In this document: piece after piece, positions 30,220-39,930 of the stretch | Layout of the letters: each line of letters starts with the position of its first letter | Position numbering within the stretch: the stretch's first letter is position 1 | NCBI RefSeq assembly: GCF_002127535.1 | Contig: NZ_MUBJ01000019.1 | Location: 27,091-91,090, forward strand | Length of the DNA stretch: 64,000 nucleotides | Source of the DNA: Xenorhabdus vietnamensis | GTDB lineage: Bacteria; Pseudomonadota; Gammaproteobacteria; Enterobacterales; Enterobacteriaceae | Direction of reading: 5' to 3' | Translations under genes and position numbers: made by a program | Notes under the pieces: model-generated | Database searches by the model: none | What the model was told of the DNA's origin: nothing | The model's input: only the letters and a program-made list of their open reading frames with translations

Positions 30220-31137
30220 ATGTCAGTAATTAATAAAAAGATAAAAAAAGCTGTTATACCCGTTGCTGGTTTGGGAACCCGGATGTTGCCAGCCACCAAA
30301 GCCATTCCGAAAGAAATGCTCCCCTTGGTGGATAAGCCGCTTATTCAATATGTCGTCAATGAATGTATCAAGGCTGGAATTAATGAGATCATTCTGGTCA
30401 CTCATTCATCCAAAAATTCGATAGAAAACCATTTTGATACTAGCTTTGAGTTAGAAGCGATTCTCGAGCAAAGAGTTAAGCGCCAATTATTGGATGAAGT
30501 ACAGTCTATCTGCCCAAATCATGTAACAATCATGCAAACTCGTCAAGGGATTGCAAAAGGATTGGGACATGCCGTGTTATGTGCTAAGCCACTTATTGGT
30601 GATGAGCCTTTTGCTGTTATTCTACCTGACGTTATTTTGGATGAGTACAGCACTGATTTATCAAAATATAATTTGAGCGAAATGCTGTCTCGCTTTAACA
30701 GCAGTGGCGTAAGCCAGATCCTAGTTGAACCTGTTCCTGTAGAAAGTGTTTCGGATTATGGCATTGTTGATTGCTTGGGTGAAGAGTTACAGCCAGGTGA
30801 TAGCAAACCTATTGCCCGTGTTGTTGAAAAACCAAAACCAGAAGAAGCACCATCGAATCTTTCTATTGTTGGTCGTTATGTCTTATCCGAAAAAATTTGG
30901 CCATTATTGGCGAAAACTGCACCAGGGGCAGGAGATGAAATACAATTGACAGATGCCATTGCCATGCTGATAAAAAAAGAATCTGTTGAGGCTTATCACT
31001 TACAGGGGCGTAGCCATGATTGTGGCAATAAATTGGGCTATATGCAGGCATTTGTCGAATATGGCATGAGACATAAGGAATTGGGCAGATCATTCACGGA
31101 TTGGATCATGACCTTGCAAAATCAGATTGAAAAATAA
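30220..31137 (+). CDS. galU: UTP-glucose-1-phosphate uridylyltransferase GalU
   Basis: A 305-residue cytoplasmic enzyme making UDP-glucose from glucose-1-phosphate and UTP. The nucleotide-binding motif [20 protein letters not shown] begins near residue 17, and the UDP-glucose contact segments ([28 protein letters not shown]) follow. AGGAGACG precedes the ATG. It is the first gene of a galU-ugd-epimerase run with gaps of 24 and 8 bp. Its product feeds LPS and capsule precursors. Confidence 0.97.
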   Translation: MSVINKKIKKAVIPVAGLGTRMLPATKAIPKEMLPLVDKPLIQYVVNECIKAGINEIILVTHSSKNSIENHFDTSFELEAILEQRVKRQLLDEVQSICPNHVTIMQTRQGIAKGLGHAVLCAKPLIGDEPFAVILPDVILDEYSTDLSKYNLSEMLSRFNSSGVSQILVEPVPVESVSDYGIVDCLGEELQPGDSKPIARVVEKPKPEEAPSNLSIVGRYVLSEKIWPLLAKTAPGAGDEIQLTDAIAMLIKKESVEAYHLQGRSHDCGNKLGYMQAFVEYGMRHKELGRSFTDWIMTLQNQIEK

Positions 31138-31161
31138 TCTATTAGTAATTTAAGGTGTGAT

Positions 31162-32505
31162 ATGAAAGTTACTGTATTTGGTATTGGCTATGTAGGTTTA
31201 GTACAAGCAACCGTATTTGCTGAAGTTGGGCATGATGTACTTTGTGTTGATATTGATGCAAAAAAAGTCGAGAACCTGAAAAATGGTCAAATTCCTATTT
31301 TTGAGCCGGGTTTAACGTCTTTAGTAAAGAAAAATCATGCTGAAGGACGGCTGAATTTTACAACGGATGCCAAAGCCGGTATTGCTCATGGCAAATTACA
31401 GTTTATTGCAGTAGGAACACCTCCTGATGAAGATGGCTCTGCTGATCTTAAGTATGTCACTGCTGTAGCCCGCACCATTGCAGAAAATATGGATGGTTAC
31501 AAAGTCATTGTTGATAAATCAACTGTGCCAGTAGGTACAGCTGATAAAGTCCGGGCAGTAATGCAGGCAACTTTAGCGGAGCGCAATATAGAGTTTCCGT
31601 TTGATGTTGTCTCCAATCCTGAATTTTTGAAGGAAGGAGCTGCTGTTGCTGATTGTATGCGTCCTGAGCGTATTATTATTGGCTGTGATAATGACAATGT
31701 AGTTGATGTAATGCGTGAATTGTATGAGCCGTTTAATCGTAATCATGACCGAATGATAGTCATGGATATCCGCAGTGCCGAATTGACTAAGTATGCCGCT
31801 AACTGCATGTTGGCGACAAAAATCAGTTTCATGAATGAAATTGCTAATTTGGCTGAAATTCTGGGAGCGGACATTGAGAATGTACGTCAGGGAATTGGTT
31901 CCGACTCACGAATCGGATATCACTTTATTTATCCTGGATGTGGATATGGTGGTTCATGTTTCCCTAAAGATGTTCAGGCACTGATCCGGACTTCTGAGCA
32001 AATTGGATATATACCCAAAATTCTTCAGGCAGTTGAGCAGGTTAACGAGAAACAGAAAAGTAAATTACCTACTTTTGTTAAACATCATTTTGGTAATGAT
32101 TTATCGGGCAAAACATTTGCTATTTGGGGATTGTCATTTAAACCTAATACAGATGATATGCGTGAAGCATCAAGCCGAGTATTGATGGAAACGTTATGGG
32201 AATGTGGCGCTAAAGTTCAGGCATATGATCCTGAAGCTATGCAGGAAGCTCAACGTATTTATGGGCAGCGTGATGATCTCTCTTTAATGGGAACAAAAGA
32301 AGCAGCACTAAAAGGTGCTGATGCTTTGATTATCTGTACAGAATGGCAAAACTTCAGAGCACCTGATTTTGATGTAATTAAGGATTCATTAAAAACACCT
32401 GTGATTTTTGATGGACGCAATCTTTATGATCCAGAACGTCTGCAATCACGTGATATTATATACTATGGTATTGGTCGCGGCGCCTCAATCAAACCAGTCA
32501 TTTGA
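31162..32505 (+). CDS. ugd: UDP-glucose 6-dehydrogenase
   Basis: A 447-residue enzyme oxidising UDP-glucose to UDP-glucuronate with two NAD+. The Rossmann motif [10 protein letters not shown] lies at residues 7-16. The catalytic cysteine is about residue 266 in [13 protein letters not shown], and [13 protein letters not shown] is the typical C-terminal domain block. It directly follows galU, whose product is its substrate, and precedes the epimerase that would use its product. The product can feed O-antigen or capsule synthesis, or Ara4N modification of lipid A. Confidence 0.96.
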   Translation: MKVTVFGIGYVGLVQATVFAEVGHDVLCVDIDAKKVENLKNGQIPIFEPGLTSLVKKNHAEGRLNFTTDAKAGIAHGKLQFIAVGTPPDEDGSADLKYVTAVARTIAENMDGYKVIVDKSTVPVGTADKVRAVMQATLAERNIEFPFDVVSNPEFLKEGAAVADCMRPERIIIGCDNDNVVDVMRELYEPFNRNHDRMIVMDIRSAELTKYAANCMLATKISFMNEIANLAEILGADIENVRQGIGSDSRIGYHFIYPGCGYGGSCFPKDVQALIRTSEQIGYIPKILQAVEQVNEKQKSKLPTFVKHHFGNDLSGKTFAIWGLSFKPNTDDMREASSRVLMETLWECGAKVQAYDPEAMQEAQRIYGQRDDLSLMGTKEAALKGADALIICTEWQNFRAPDFDVIKDSLKTPVIFDGRNLYDPERLQSRDIIYYGIGRGASIKPVI

Positions 32506-32513
32506 GTTAATAT

Positions 32514-33521
32514 ATGAAATTTTTAGTTACAGGTTCTGCTGGTTTTATTGGTTTTCATGTTAGTCAACGGTTATTGAATATGGGGCATGAGGTTATCGGT
32601 ATTGATAACCTCAATGATTATTATGATGTTAATTTGAAACAGGCGAGATTAAATTTATTACTCCCTCATTCAAACTTTAAATTTGAAAAATTAGATCTGG
32701 CTGACAGGGTAGCAATACCTGAATTGTTTACTAAACATCAATTTCAGCGGGTGATCCATTTAGGTGCTCAGCCGGGCGTACGTTATTCAATACAAAACCC
32801 CATGGCATATATAGATGCCAATATCGTCGGTCATATCAATATTCTTGAAGGTTGCCGCCATCATTGTGTAGAGCATCTATTATATGCCTCTTCCAGTTCA
32901 GTATATGGATTAAATAAAAAGCAACCTTTTTCTACCGATGACTCTGTTGATCATCCTGTTTCTTTATATGCAGCAACGAAAAAAGCTGATGAGTTAATGT
33001 CTCACAGCTATTCACACCTTTATCAACTCCCTACGACAGGGTTGAGATTTTTTACCGTATATGGGCCGTGGGGACGTCCTGATATGGCTTTATTTAAATT
33101 TACTAAAGCTATGTTAGAAGGTAAGTCGATTGATGTTTATAATCATGGCAATATGGTGAGGGATTTCACATATATTGATGACATTGTTGAATCAATAATC
33201 AGATTGCAGGATATCATTCCTACTCCCAATAAAGATTGGTTGGTTGAAGATGGACAGGTATCTGCCAGTTCTGCACCATATCGAGTTTACAATATTGGTA
33301 ATGGGCAGCCGACAAAACTGGGTGATTTTATTGAAGCTATTGAAACCTCATTAGGGATTGAGGCAAAGATAAACTTTATGGAAATTCAAGATGGCGATGT
33401 GTTATCAACATGTGCAGATTCAAGCGCACTTTACAATAAGATTGGCTTTTCACCTAACACTCAGGTAAAGGAAGGAGTGCAGCGGTTTGTCGATTGGTAT
33501 TTGGGCTTTTATCAGAAGTAG
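32514..33521 (+). CDS. NAD-dependent epimerase, likely UDP-glucuronate 4-epimerase
   Basis: A 335-residue extended short-chain dehydrogenase. The N-terminal GSAGFIGFH binds NAD, and the catalytic YxxxK occurs as YAATKKADE near residue 152. Segments IDNLNDYYDVNLKQARL and TGLRFFTVYGPWGRPDMALFKF are characteristic of UDP-glucuronate 4-epimerases (WbnF/Cap1J/LpsL type) rather than GalE. It would convert UDP-glucuronate to UDP-galacturonate. It lies 8 bp after ugd, which makes its substrate, and ends at a strong terminator. Confidence 0.88.
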   Translation: MKFLVTGSAGFIGFHVSQRLLNMGHEVIGIDNLNDYYDVNLKQARLNLLLPHSNFKFEKLDLADRVAIPELFTKHQFQRVIHLGAQPGVRYSIQNPMAYIDANIVGHINILEGCRHHCVEHLLYASSSSVYGLNKKQPFSTDDSVDHPVSLYAATKKADELMSHSYSHLYQLPTTGLRFFTVYGPWGRPDMALFKFTKAMLEGKSIDVYNHGNMVRDFTYIDDIVESIIRLQDIIPTPNKDWLVEDGQVSASSAPYRVYNIGNGQPTKLGDFIEAIETSLGIEAKINFMEIQDGDVLSTCADSSALYNKIGFSPNTQVKEGVQRFVDWYLGFYQK

Positions 33522-33536
33522 ATATAGTAAAAATAG

Positions 33537-33562
33537 AAAAAGGAGCAATTAGCTCCTTTTTT
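33537..33562 (+). terminator. Terminator of the galU-ugd-epimerase run
   Basis: AAAAAGGAGC and GCTCCTTTTT form a 10-bp stem with a 5-nt loop ending in TTTTTT, 16 bp past the epimerase stop. Confidence 0.85.
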
Positions 33563-33707
33563 ATAAGATTATGTTAATAAAAAACTAGGTTAGTGTTAAA
33601 TTCTTTTTATCACATCGAGAATATGAAGCCGACATAGTCGTTAATATAACTCTTTGTGTTTTTACATCAGCCCGTAATTAACCTAGCTAGTTATATTAAT
33701 CATAAAA

Positions 33708-33735
33708 CAAAAATACCCTTGATAGGGTATTTTTG
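33708..33735 (-). terminator. hns terminator
   Basis: A perfect 12-bp inverted repeat (CAAAAATACCCT / AGGGTATTTTTG) with a 4-nt loop lies 24 bp beyond the hns stop. It has T-runs on both strands, so it may be bidirectional. Confidence 0.8.
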
Positions 33736-33759
33736 TGAGTAAGCTTACAAAATAACTGA

Positions 33760-34158
33760 TTAGATAAGAAAATCTTCCAGTTTTTTGCCTTCATCAATCG
33801 CTTTTTTGATTACTGCTGGTGTACGGCCTTGGCCTGTCCAGGTTTTAGTTTCACCTTCATCAAAGTATGAATATTTAGCTGGACGTGCAGCACGTTTAGA
33901 TTTACCAGTAGATTTACCACTTAAAGCATCTACTAAATCGCTTAATTCAATACCATCTTTCTCCAACATTTCACGGTATTCTTGAACCTTACGTGTACGC
34001 TCTTCTATTTGTGCACGAGCCTGACTGTCTTCATCACGACGTTCTTCAACAACAGTCGTAAGTTTTTCCAGCATTTCTTCTAAAGTACTAAGTTCACATT
34101 CTCTTGCTTGCGCGCGCAAAGTACGGATGTTATTTAAGGATTTTAAATTCTCGCTCAT
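33760..34158 (-). CDS. hns: Nucleoid protein H-NS
   Basis: A 132-residue DNA-binding silencer of AT-rich and acquired DNA. The N-terminal coiled coil ([14 protein letters not shown] to about residue 65) mediates oligomerisation, and the C-terminal domain carries the minor-groove hook [17 protein letters not shown] linker rich in K/R/A ([16 protein letters not shown]) joins them. Slightly shorter than E. coli H-NS (137). It is divergent from tdk across 650 bp, as in E. coli. Confidence 0.97.
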   Translation of the reverse strand: MSENLKSLNNIRTLRAQARECELSTLEEMLEKLTTVVEERRDEDSQARAQIEERTRKVQEYREMLEKDGIELSDLVDALSGKSTGKSKRAARPAKYSYFDEGETKTWTGQGRTPAVIKKAIDEGKKLEDFLI

Positions 34159-34810
34159 TGTCCTGGTCTCAAATTATAATGATGATGGCTGATGTAGGGA
34201 TAATAATAGAATGCTATTTTATTTTCTGCAATAGTGAATTTACTTTCTCAGGCTAAAACATATCATTTTAAAATGCAATTTTTTTGATAATCGATATATT
34301 GTGTTTTAATCCTGCTATTGTGATTACCATTTTTCAATAAGCATAAAGGGAGCTTACTGTAAAGTTTAGTAAGGGATAAACCATAAGGTATAAAACTAAT
34401 TTCTAGTCAATCAGTAAGGAATGTTAACTGTTTAACTAGAAATAAGCTAAAAATTAAGTGTGATACGAAAGTTTTTTTATGGGTAATCCATTAGTTATGA
34501 TTATAGTGTGTGAATTGAACAAAAGTAAACCACTATGATTATTAATATTCAAAGGATGGGGAATCAAATAATTATTTCTTTTTCCTGTTGATGTTAATTT
34601 TGTTCATTTGGCATGCAATAAATACTTATAGTGTTGATTTTATATGCGCAAGTGTGATGGTTATCATGAAAGTAATTTTTTCTTAATTCATTCTAATTTG
34701 TTTCTGCCACTCCACATTTAGCAATAACAAGGATAATTTTAATCAGAGTTTGTGGTAAACTAACACAGTTATATTGCCGGATTAAATTTGACAAGAGGAT
34801 GGACGGGCCA
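34159..34810. other. 652-bp hns-tdk divergent intergenic region
   Basis: No gene is seen. The region is AT-rich, compatible with H-NS autoregulation. A CRP-like sequence, TGTGA-N6-TCATG, lies at 34653-34668, about 143 bp before tdk. Confidence 0.45.
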
Positions 34811-35407
34811 ATGGCTCAGCTTTATTTTTATTATTCTGCTATGAACGCTGGGAAATCAACTTCCTTATTGCAATCTTCCTATAACTATAACGAAAGAGGA
34901 ATGAGAACGCTGATCTTTACAGCAGAAATTGATACTCGATTCGGTAAAGGAAAGGTTAGTTCCCGTATTGGCTTATCCGCTGAAGCTTTGTTGTTTTCAC
35001 CAAAAACAAATATTGCTGAGCTTATCAGAAGTGAAAATGAGGCAGAGAAAGTTCATTGCGTTTTGATTGATGAATGCCAATTTTTGACGAAAGAACATGT
35101 CGAACAACTTTGTGAAATTGTAGATTATGACGATATCCCTGTTCTCTGTTATGGCTTAAGGACAGATTTTCAGGGAGAGTTATTCAGTGGAAGTGAATAT
35201 CTTCTCGCGTGGTCAGATAAATTAGTAGAGCTGAAAACAATTTGTCATTGTGGGAGAAAAGCCAGCCGTGTGCTTCGTTTTGGCAGCGATGGTAAAGTTG
35301 TTTACGATGGTGCTCAGGTAGATATTGGTGGTAATGAAAAATACGTCTCTGTATGTCGTAGGCACTATACTGACGTTATTCGTGAAGCTAAGGCAAAAAA
35401 AGTCTGA
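34811..35407 (+). CDS. tdk: Thymidine kinase
   Basis: A 198-residue salvage kinase phosphorylating thymidine and deoxyuridine. The P-loop AMNAGKST is at residues 10-17, and the zinc-binding cysteines are in ICHCGRKA and SVCRRH. The start [12 protein letters not shown] at 34811 matches the family. An ATG at 34799 immediately abuts the AAGAGG ribosome binding site and is rejected. It is followed by a terminator shared with adhE. Confidence 0.97.
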   Translation: MAQLYFYYSAMNAGKSTSLLQSSYNYNERGMRTLIFTAEIDTRFGKGKVSSRIGLSAEALLFSPKTNIAELIRSENEAEKVHCVLIDECQFLTKEHVEQLCEIVDYDDIPVLCYGLRTDFQGELFSGSEYLLAWSDKLVELKTICHCGRKASRVLRFGSDGKVVYDGAQVDIGGNEKYVSVCRRHYTDVIREAKAKKV

Positions 35408-35464
35408 TGCGTCACCAGTTGTAATCAAGAGGCATAAAACTATTAGGTTAGAGAATAAAATAAT

Positions 35465-35494
35465 AAAAGGCGTTGGGTTGCCCTAACGCCTTTT
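35465..35494. terminator. Bidirectional terminator between tdk and adhE
   Basis: AAAAGGCGTT and AACGCCTTTT form a 10-bp stem with a 10-nt loop; both strands end in T-rich sequence between the converging genes. Confidence 0.8.
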
Positions 35495-35553
35495 AAGTTT
35501 TATCAATCAGCCTATCATTTATTATTATTTCTTATTATTTTTTCTATTCTATT

Positions 35554-38190
35554 CTATTTTGCGGCTTCCTGAGATTCGCTCTGTTCTGTGAATTCACGGC
35601 CATAAAAAGAATCTAGCAGTAGTTGTTTCAATTCAGAAATTAATGGATAACGTGGATTTGCACCAGTGCATTGGTCGTCAAATGCATCTTCTGCGAGTTT
35701 GTCGATTTTTGCCAGAAAGTCAGCTTCTTGCACACCTGTTTCGCGAATTGAAGTCGGAATATCTAATTGAGATTTCATTTCTTCTAGCCAAGCCACTAGC
35801 TTTTCAATTTTGATAGCTGTACGGTCACTTGATGCGGTTAACCCTAAATGGTCTGCTATTTCTGCATAGCGACGTCGTGCTTGTGGACGATCATATTGGC
35901 TGAATGCAGTCTGTTTTGTTGGATTGTCGTTAGCATTGTAGCGAATTACGTTACAGATTAGCAGCGCATTAGCTAAACCATGTGGAATATGGAACTCAGA
36001 GCCAAGTTTATGAGCCATAGAATGGCATACTCCCAAGAACGCATTGGCAAAGGCAATACCTGCGATAGTCGCCGCATTATGGACACGTTCGCGGGCAACA
36101 GGATTTTTTGCACCTTCGTGATAACTGGCAGGCAGAAAATCTTTCAATAATTTTAATGCCTGCAAAGCTTGTCCATCAGAATACTCATTGGCTAAAACAG
36201 AAACATAAGCTTCCAATGCGTGGGTCACAGCATCCAGACCACCAAAAGCGCATAGAGATTTTGGCATATCCATGACTAGATTTGCGTCGACAATTGCCAT
36301 ATCGGGAGTCAGTGCATAGTCAGCCAAAGGATATTTTTGCCCGGTTACATCATCAGTTACAACCGCAAAAGGCGTTACTTCTGAGCCAGTACCTGAAGTG
36401 GTAGTAATGGCAACCATTTTAGCTTTCACACCCATTTTCGGGAACTTATAGATACGTTTGCGGATATCCATGAAGCGCAGAGCCAGTTCTTCAAAATGTG
36501 TTTCGGGATGTTCATACATCACCCACATAATTTTGGCTGCATCCATGGGAGAGCCACCACCAAGAGCAATGATGACATCAGGTTTAAACAGATGCATTTG
36601 TTCAGCGCCTTTACGGACGATGCTTAATGTTGGGTCTGCTTCAACTTCGAAGAATACTTCGGTTTCAATGCCATAAGATTTCAAGACATTAATAACTTGA
36701 TCGGTATAGCCGTTATTGAATAAAAAACGGTCAGTTACAATAAAGGCACGTTTAGTACCATCAGTAGCGACTTCTTCCAATGCGATGGGTAAAGAACCGC
36801 GTCGGAAATAGATTGATTTTGGAAGTTTGTGCCACAACATATTTTCGGCTCTTTTGGCGACGGTTTTTGTATTTATCAGATGTTTTGGTCCAACGTTTTC
36901 AGAAATAGAATTGCCGCCCCAAGAACCACAACCCAGTGTCAGAGAAGGAGCCAGCTTAAAATTGTACAAGTCACCGATACCACCTTGAGATGCAGGCGTG
37001 TTGATCAAAATACGCGCGGTCTTCATTTTGTTGCCAAAGTATTTAATGCGTTCCGCCTGATTATCTTGTTCGGTGTAGAGGCATGATGTATGTCCAATAC
37101 CTCCCATCTCAACCAGTTTCTCGGCTTTTTCGACAGCATCTTCAAAGTTTTTTCCGCGATACATGGCAAGTAGTGGTGATAATTTTTCATGAGCGAAGGG
37201 TTCTGCTTCATCCACTAAAGTAACTTCACCGATAAGAATTTTAGTGCTTTCAGGTACATCTATACCGGCCATTTCAGCAATTTTTGTTGCTGGCTGACCA
37301 ACGATTGCGGCATTTAAGTTGCCATTTTTCAAAATAACATCTTGAACGGCTCTTAGCTCTTTGCCTTGGAGAAGGTACCCTCCGTGAGTTGAAAACCGTT
37401 CACGGACTTGTTTATATACAGAATCAACGACGATGACTGACTGTTCTGAAGCGCAAATCACTCCGTTATCAAACGTTTTAGACATCAGGATGGATGCGAC
37501 GGCACGTTTGATATCTGCTGATTCATCAATCACGACAGGAGTATTACCAGCACCAACCCCAATTGCGGGTTTGCCTGAGCTATAAGCAGCTTTTACCATG
37601 CCTGGACCACCTGTTGCCAAAATCAGATTAATATCAGGGTGGTGCATTAAGGCATTTGAAAGTTCAACGGAAGGTTCATCTATCCAACCAATAATATCCT
37701 TTGGTGCACCTGCTTCAATTGCTGCATTCAGGACGATTTCTGCTGCTCTGTTAGTTGCTTTTTTGGCACGTGGGTGAGGAGAGAAAATGATACCATTACG
37801 GGTTTTCAGGCTGATGAGTGCTTTGAAAATTGCGGTAGATGTTGGGTTGGTTGTCGGGACAATACCGCAGATCAAGCCAATAGGTTCAGCAATAGTAATC
37901 GTACCGAACATATTATCTTCAGATAAAATACCGCAAGTTTTATCGTCTTTATAAGCATTATAAATATATTCAGAAGCAAAGTGGTTTTTGATCACTTTAT
38001 CTTCCACAATTCCCATGCCAGATTCAGACACAGCTAATTTTGCCAACGGAATACGAGCGTCAGCAGCAGCAAGAGCAGCAGCTCGGAAAATTCGGTCAAC
38101 TTGCTTCTGAGAAAAATTGGCAAATTCATGTTGGGCTTTTTTTACGCGGGCAACTAATTCATTGAGTTCTGAGATCTGAGTTACAGCCAT
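35554..38190 (-). CDS. adhE: Bifunctional acetaldehyde-CoA/alcohol dehydrogenase AdhE
   Basis: An 878-residue fermentative enzyme reducing acetyl-CoA to acetaldehyde and then ethanol. The N-terminal aldehyde dehydrogenase half (1-440) carries the catalytic cysteine near residue 246 in NGVICASEQS. The C-terminal iron-dependent alcohol dehydrogenase half (450-870) shows GGGSPMDAAK and the metal-binding GVCHSMAHKLG and HIPHGLANA histidines. Length is close to E. coli AdhE (891). AdhE assembles into spirosomes in other bacteria. A CRP/FNR-like site lies about 215 bp upstream. Confidence 0.98.
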   Translation of the reverse strand: MAVTQISELNELVARVKKAQHEFANFSQKQVDRIFRAAALAAADARIPLAKLAVSESGMGIVEDKVIKNHFASEYIYNAYKDDKTCGILSEDNMFGTITIAEPIGLICGIVPTTNPTSTAIFKALISLKTRNGIIFSPHPRAKKATNRAAEIVLNAAIEAGAPKDIIGWIDEPSVELSNALMHHPDINLILATGGPGMVKAAYSSGKPAIGVGAGNTPVVIDESADIKRAVASILMSKTFDNGVICASEQSVIVVDSVYKQVRERFSTHGGYLLQGKELRAVQDVILKNGNLNAAIVGQPATKIAEMAGIDVPESTKILIGEVTLVDEAEPFAHEKLSPLLAMYRGKNFEDAVEKAEKLVEMGGIGHTSCLYTEQDNQAERIKYFGNKMKTARILINTPASQGGIGDLYNFKLAPSLTLGCGSWGGNSISENVGPKHLINTKTVAKRAENMLWHKLPKSIYFRRGSLPIALEEVATDGTKRAFIVTDRFLFNNGYTDQVINVLKSYGIETEVFFEVEADPTLSIVRKGAEQMHLFKPDVIIALGGGSPMDAAKIMWVMYEHPETHFEELALRFMDIRKRIYKFPKMGVKAKMVAITTTSGTGSEVTPFAVVTDDVTGQKYPLADYALTPDMAIVDANLVMDMPKSLCAFGGLDAVTHALEAYVSVLANEYSDGQALQALKLLKDFLPASYHEGAKNPVARERVHNAATIAGIAFANAFLGVCHSMAHKLGSEFHIPHGLANALLICNVIRYNANDNPTKQTAFSQYDRPQARRRYAEIADHLGLTASSDRTAIKIEKLVAWLEEMKSQLDIPTSIRETGVQEADFLAKIDKLAEDAFDDQCTGANPRYPLISELKQLLLDSFYGREFTEQSESQEAAK

Positions 38191-38404
38191 AAAACTTACT
38201 CCTGATGAATGTTAAATTTTTTAAGGAAATTAGCTGTGAGATAATTAATGTATCAAATAATGTTATGAGATTAATCGTTTGGATTTTATTGCTAAAATCT
38301 CTAATTACCTTAAAAAATTTTTTAACAAAATGATTAATATAGGAATAGTTTGTTTCATTGAAATTTTAGGTTGAATACAGCTTACCATTTGCAGACATTT
38401 ACAT

Positions 38405-38420
38405 TGTGATTTAGATCATG
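38405..38420. promoter_or_regulatory. CRP- or FNR-like site upstream of adhE
   Basis: TGTGATTTAGATCATG fits CRP (TGTGA-N6-TCA plus two mismatches) and also FNR (TGAT-N4-ATCA core). It lies 215 bp upstream of adhE and 260 bp upstream of ychE. Oxygen or carbon control of adhE would be plausible. Confidence 0.45.
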
Positions 38421-38679
38421 GAAATATCAAGCTGACTCAATTCAGCCATTGTTTTTTTAATCAATGATGAACATTTGATATTTGAGTGAATTTAAAAGTA
38501 AATTTAACTTTAGATACACAATTAATTAACTTTATTCTGCCGTATCTCTTATAGGTAAGTTGCTATTCATTGGCAGGAACTACCAAATTAATTGATTTAA
38601 CGTAACGAAATAGTCCTGATTTACTGTATTTTTTAAGTGTTGTTACAAATTTTGTTTATTTACATGAAAGGGGCTAATT

Positions 38680-39324
38680 GTGGGTGAGACATTACTGGGG
38701 CTTTCTGGATATATTAAATTTTTTATGGGATTGTTTGCATTAGTAAATCCGATTGGTGTTTTACCTGTTTTCATTAGTATGACGAATTATCAAACAGCAC
38801 AGGGACGCAATAAAACTAATTTCATAACAAATTTATCTGTTGCCATTATCTTATGCCTTTCATTATTAGTTGGAGATTCGATTCTCTATGTATTTGGGAT
38901 ATCTATTGATTCGTTTCGTATCGCTGGTGGGATGTTGATAGTCACGATTGCAGTAGCAATGATTAACGGTAAATTGGGTGAAGATAAACAGAATAAACTA
39001 GAAAAATCGGAAGCTGCGATTAGAACCACAGTTGCTGTTGTGCCATTGGCATTACCCCTAATGGCAGGACCGGGAGCAATCAGTTCTTGCATGGTATGGA
39101 GTGCTCGTTATCAAGGGTGGCAAAATTATTTTGGTCTGGCATTAACCTGTGTACTATTTGCTTTTTGTTGCTGGTTGTTATTCCGTTCAGCATCTTTGCT
39201 GGTGAAATTTTTAGGGCAGACTGGCATCAATGTGATAACTCGTATTATGGGATTATTATTAATGTCATTGGGTGTTGAGTTTATTGTTACTGGGGTAAAA
39301 ATTTTGTTTCCTGGGTTACTGTGA
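38680..39324 (+). CDS. ychE: MarC-family inner-membrane protein YchE
   Basis: A 214-residue protein with about six membrane helices, of the MarC/UPF0056 family, function unknown. Conserved blocks include ALVNPIGVLPVFISMT, GISIDSFRIAGG and TGINVITRIMGLLLM. The start is a GTG at 38680 with AAGGGG upstream; the N-terminus aligns with E. coli YchE. It lies between adhE and the opp operon, as in E. coli. Confidence 0.93.
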   Translation: MGETLLGLSGYIKFFMGLFALVNPIGVLPVFISMTNYQTAQGRNKTNFITNLSVAIILCLSLLVGDSILYVFGISIDSFRIAGGMLIVTIAVAMINGKLGEDKQNKLEKSEAAIRTTVAVVPLALPLMAGPGAISSCMVWSARYQGWQNYFGLALTCVLFAFCCWLLFRSASLLVKFLGQTGINVITRIMGLLLMSLGVEFIVTGVKILFPGLL

Positions 39325-39930
39325 TATAGCAAAAATACTTTACGTATTTATTTAACCCATTAAAGTGATTAGGTTAAAATTTACACTTAAATGGAGATTT
39401 AATTAATCAAAACTTAACTAATAAATGACCAGTTAAAGTGTGATTGGTCAATAACATCATTTCTGCGTAATTTTCTTGAAATTATTGTTCATAATTTATT
39501 CTTCTTTCGTCTGTATTATCCCTAAATAATACTGTGATTTTTTACACTATTTTGCTTTCCATAATTTTATTTGGTTGGGTGACTTGTTTCACTGTTTTGT
39601 GATGAGGGTGGACTTTTACTCCGCAGTGATTGCATTTTGTTAAAATAATGTTTATTTTCTCTTTTGACGGATTTTCATCAATATCGTCTTGAGATAAAAG
39701 AATAAAATACATATTTATCATTGTGTTACATTAATTATATAAATGGATTGTATACAATGGAAATGAAGCGTCTTAATGTTTTAATAAATTTATTATAAGA
39801 ACTATATAACAATTATTATGTGAATATAGTTTTTTAGTTGGTTAATTACCATTTGTTAACACGATAAGTAAATTGTTGGGGTTAGTAGATTAAAAACGAT
39901 TCATTTGCTGTTTATAACTTGGAGCGAAAA
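39325..39930. other. 606-bp non-coding region upstream of oppA1
   Basis: No gene is seen. The region is AT-rich. A CRP-like sequence GGTGA-N6-TCACT occurs at 39578-39593, about 340 bp before oppA1; its distance makes a direct role doubtful. In enterobacteria the oppA leader is a target of GcvB small RNA, which could apply here. Confidence 0.4.

Noticed and set aside
39578..39593. CRP site controlling opp
   Set aside because: Two mismatches and a distance of about 340 bp from oppA1 make a direct role unconvincing.
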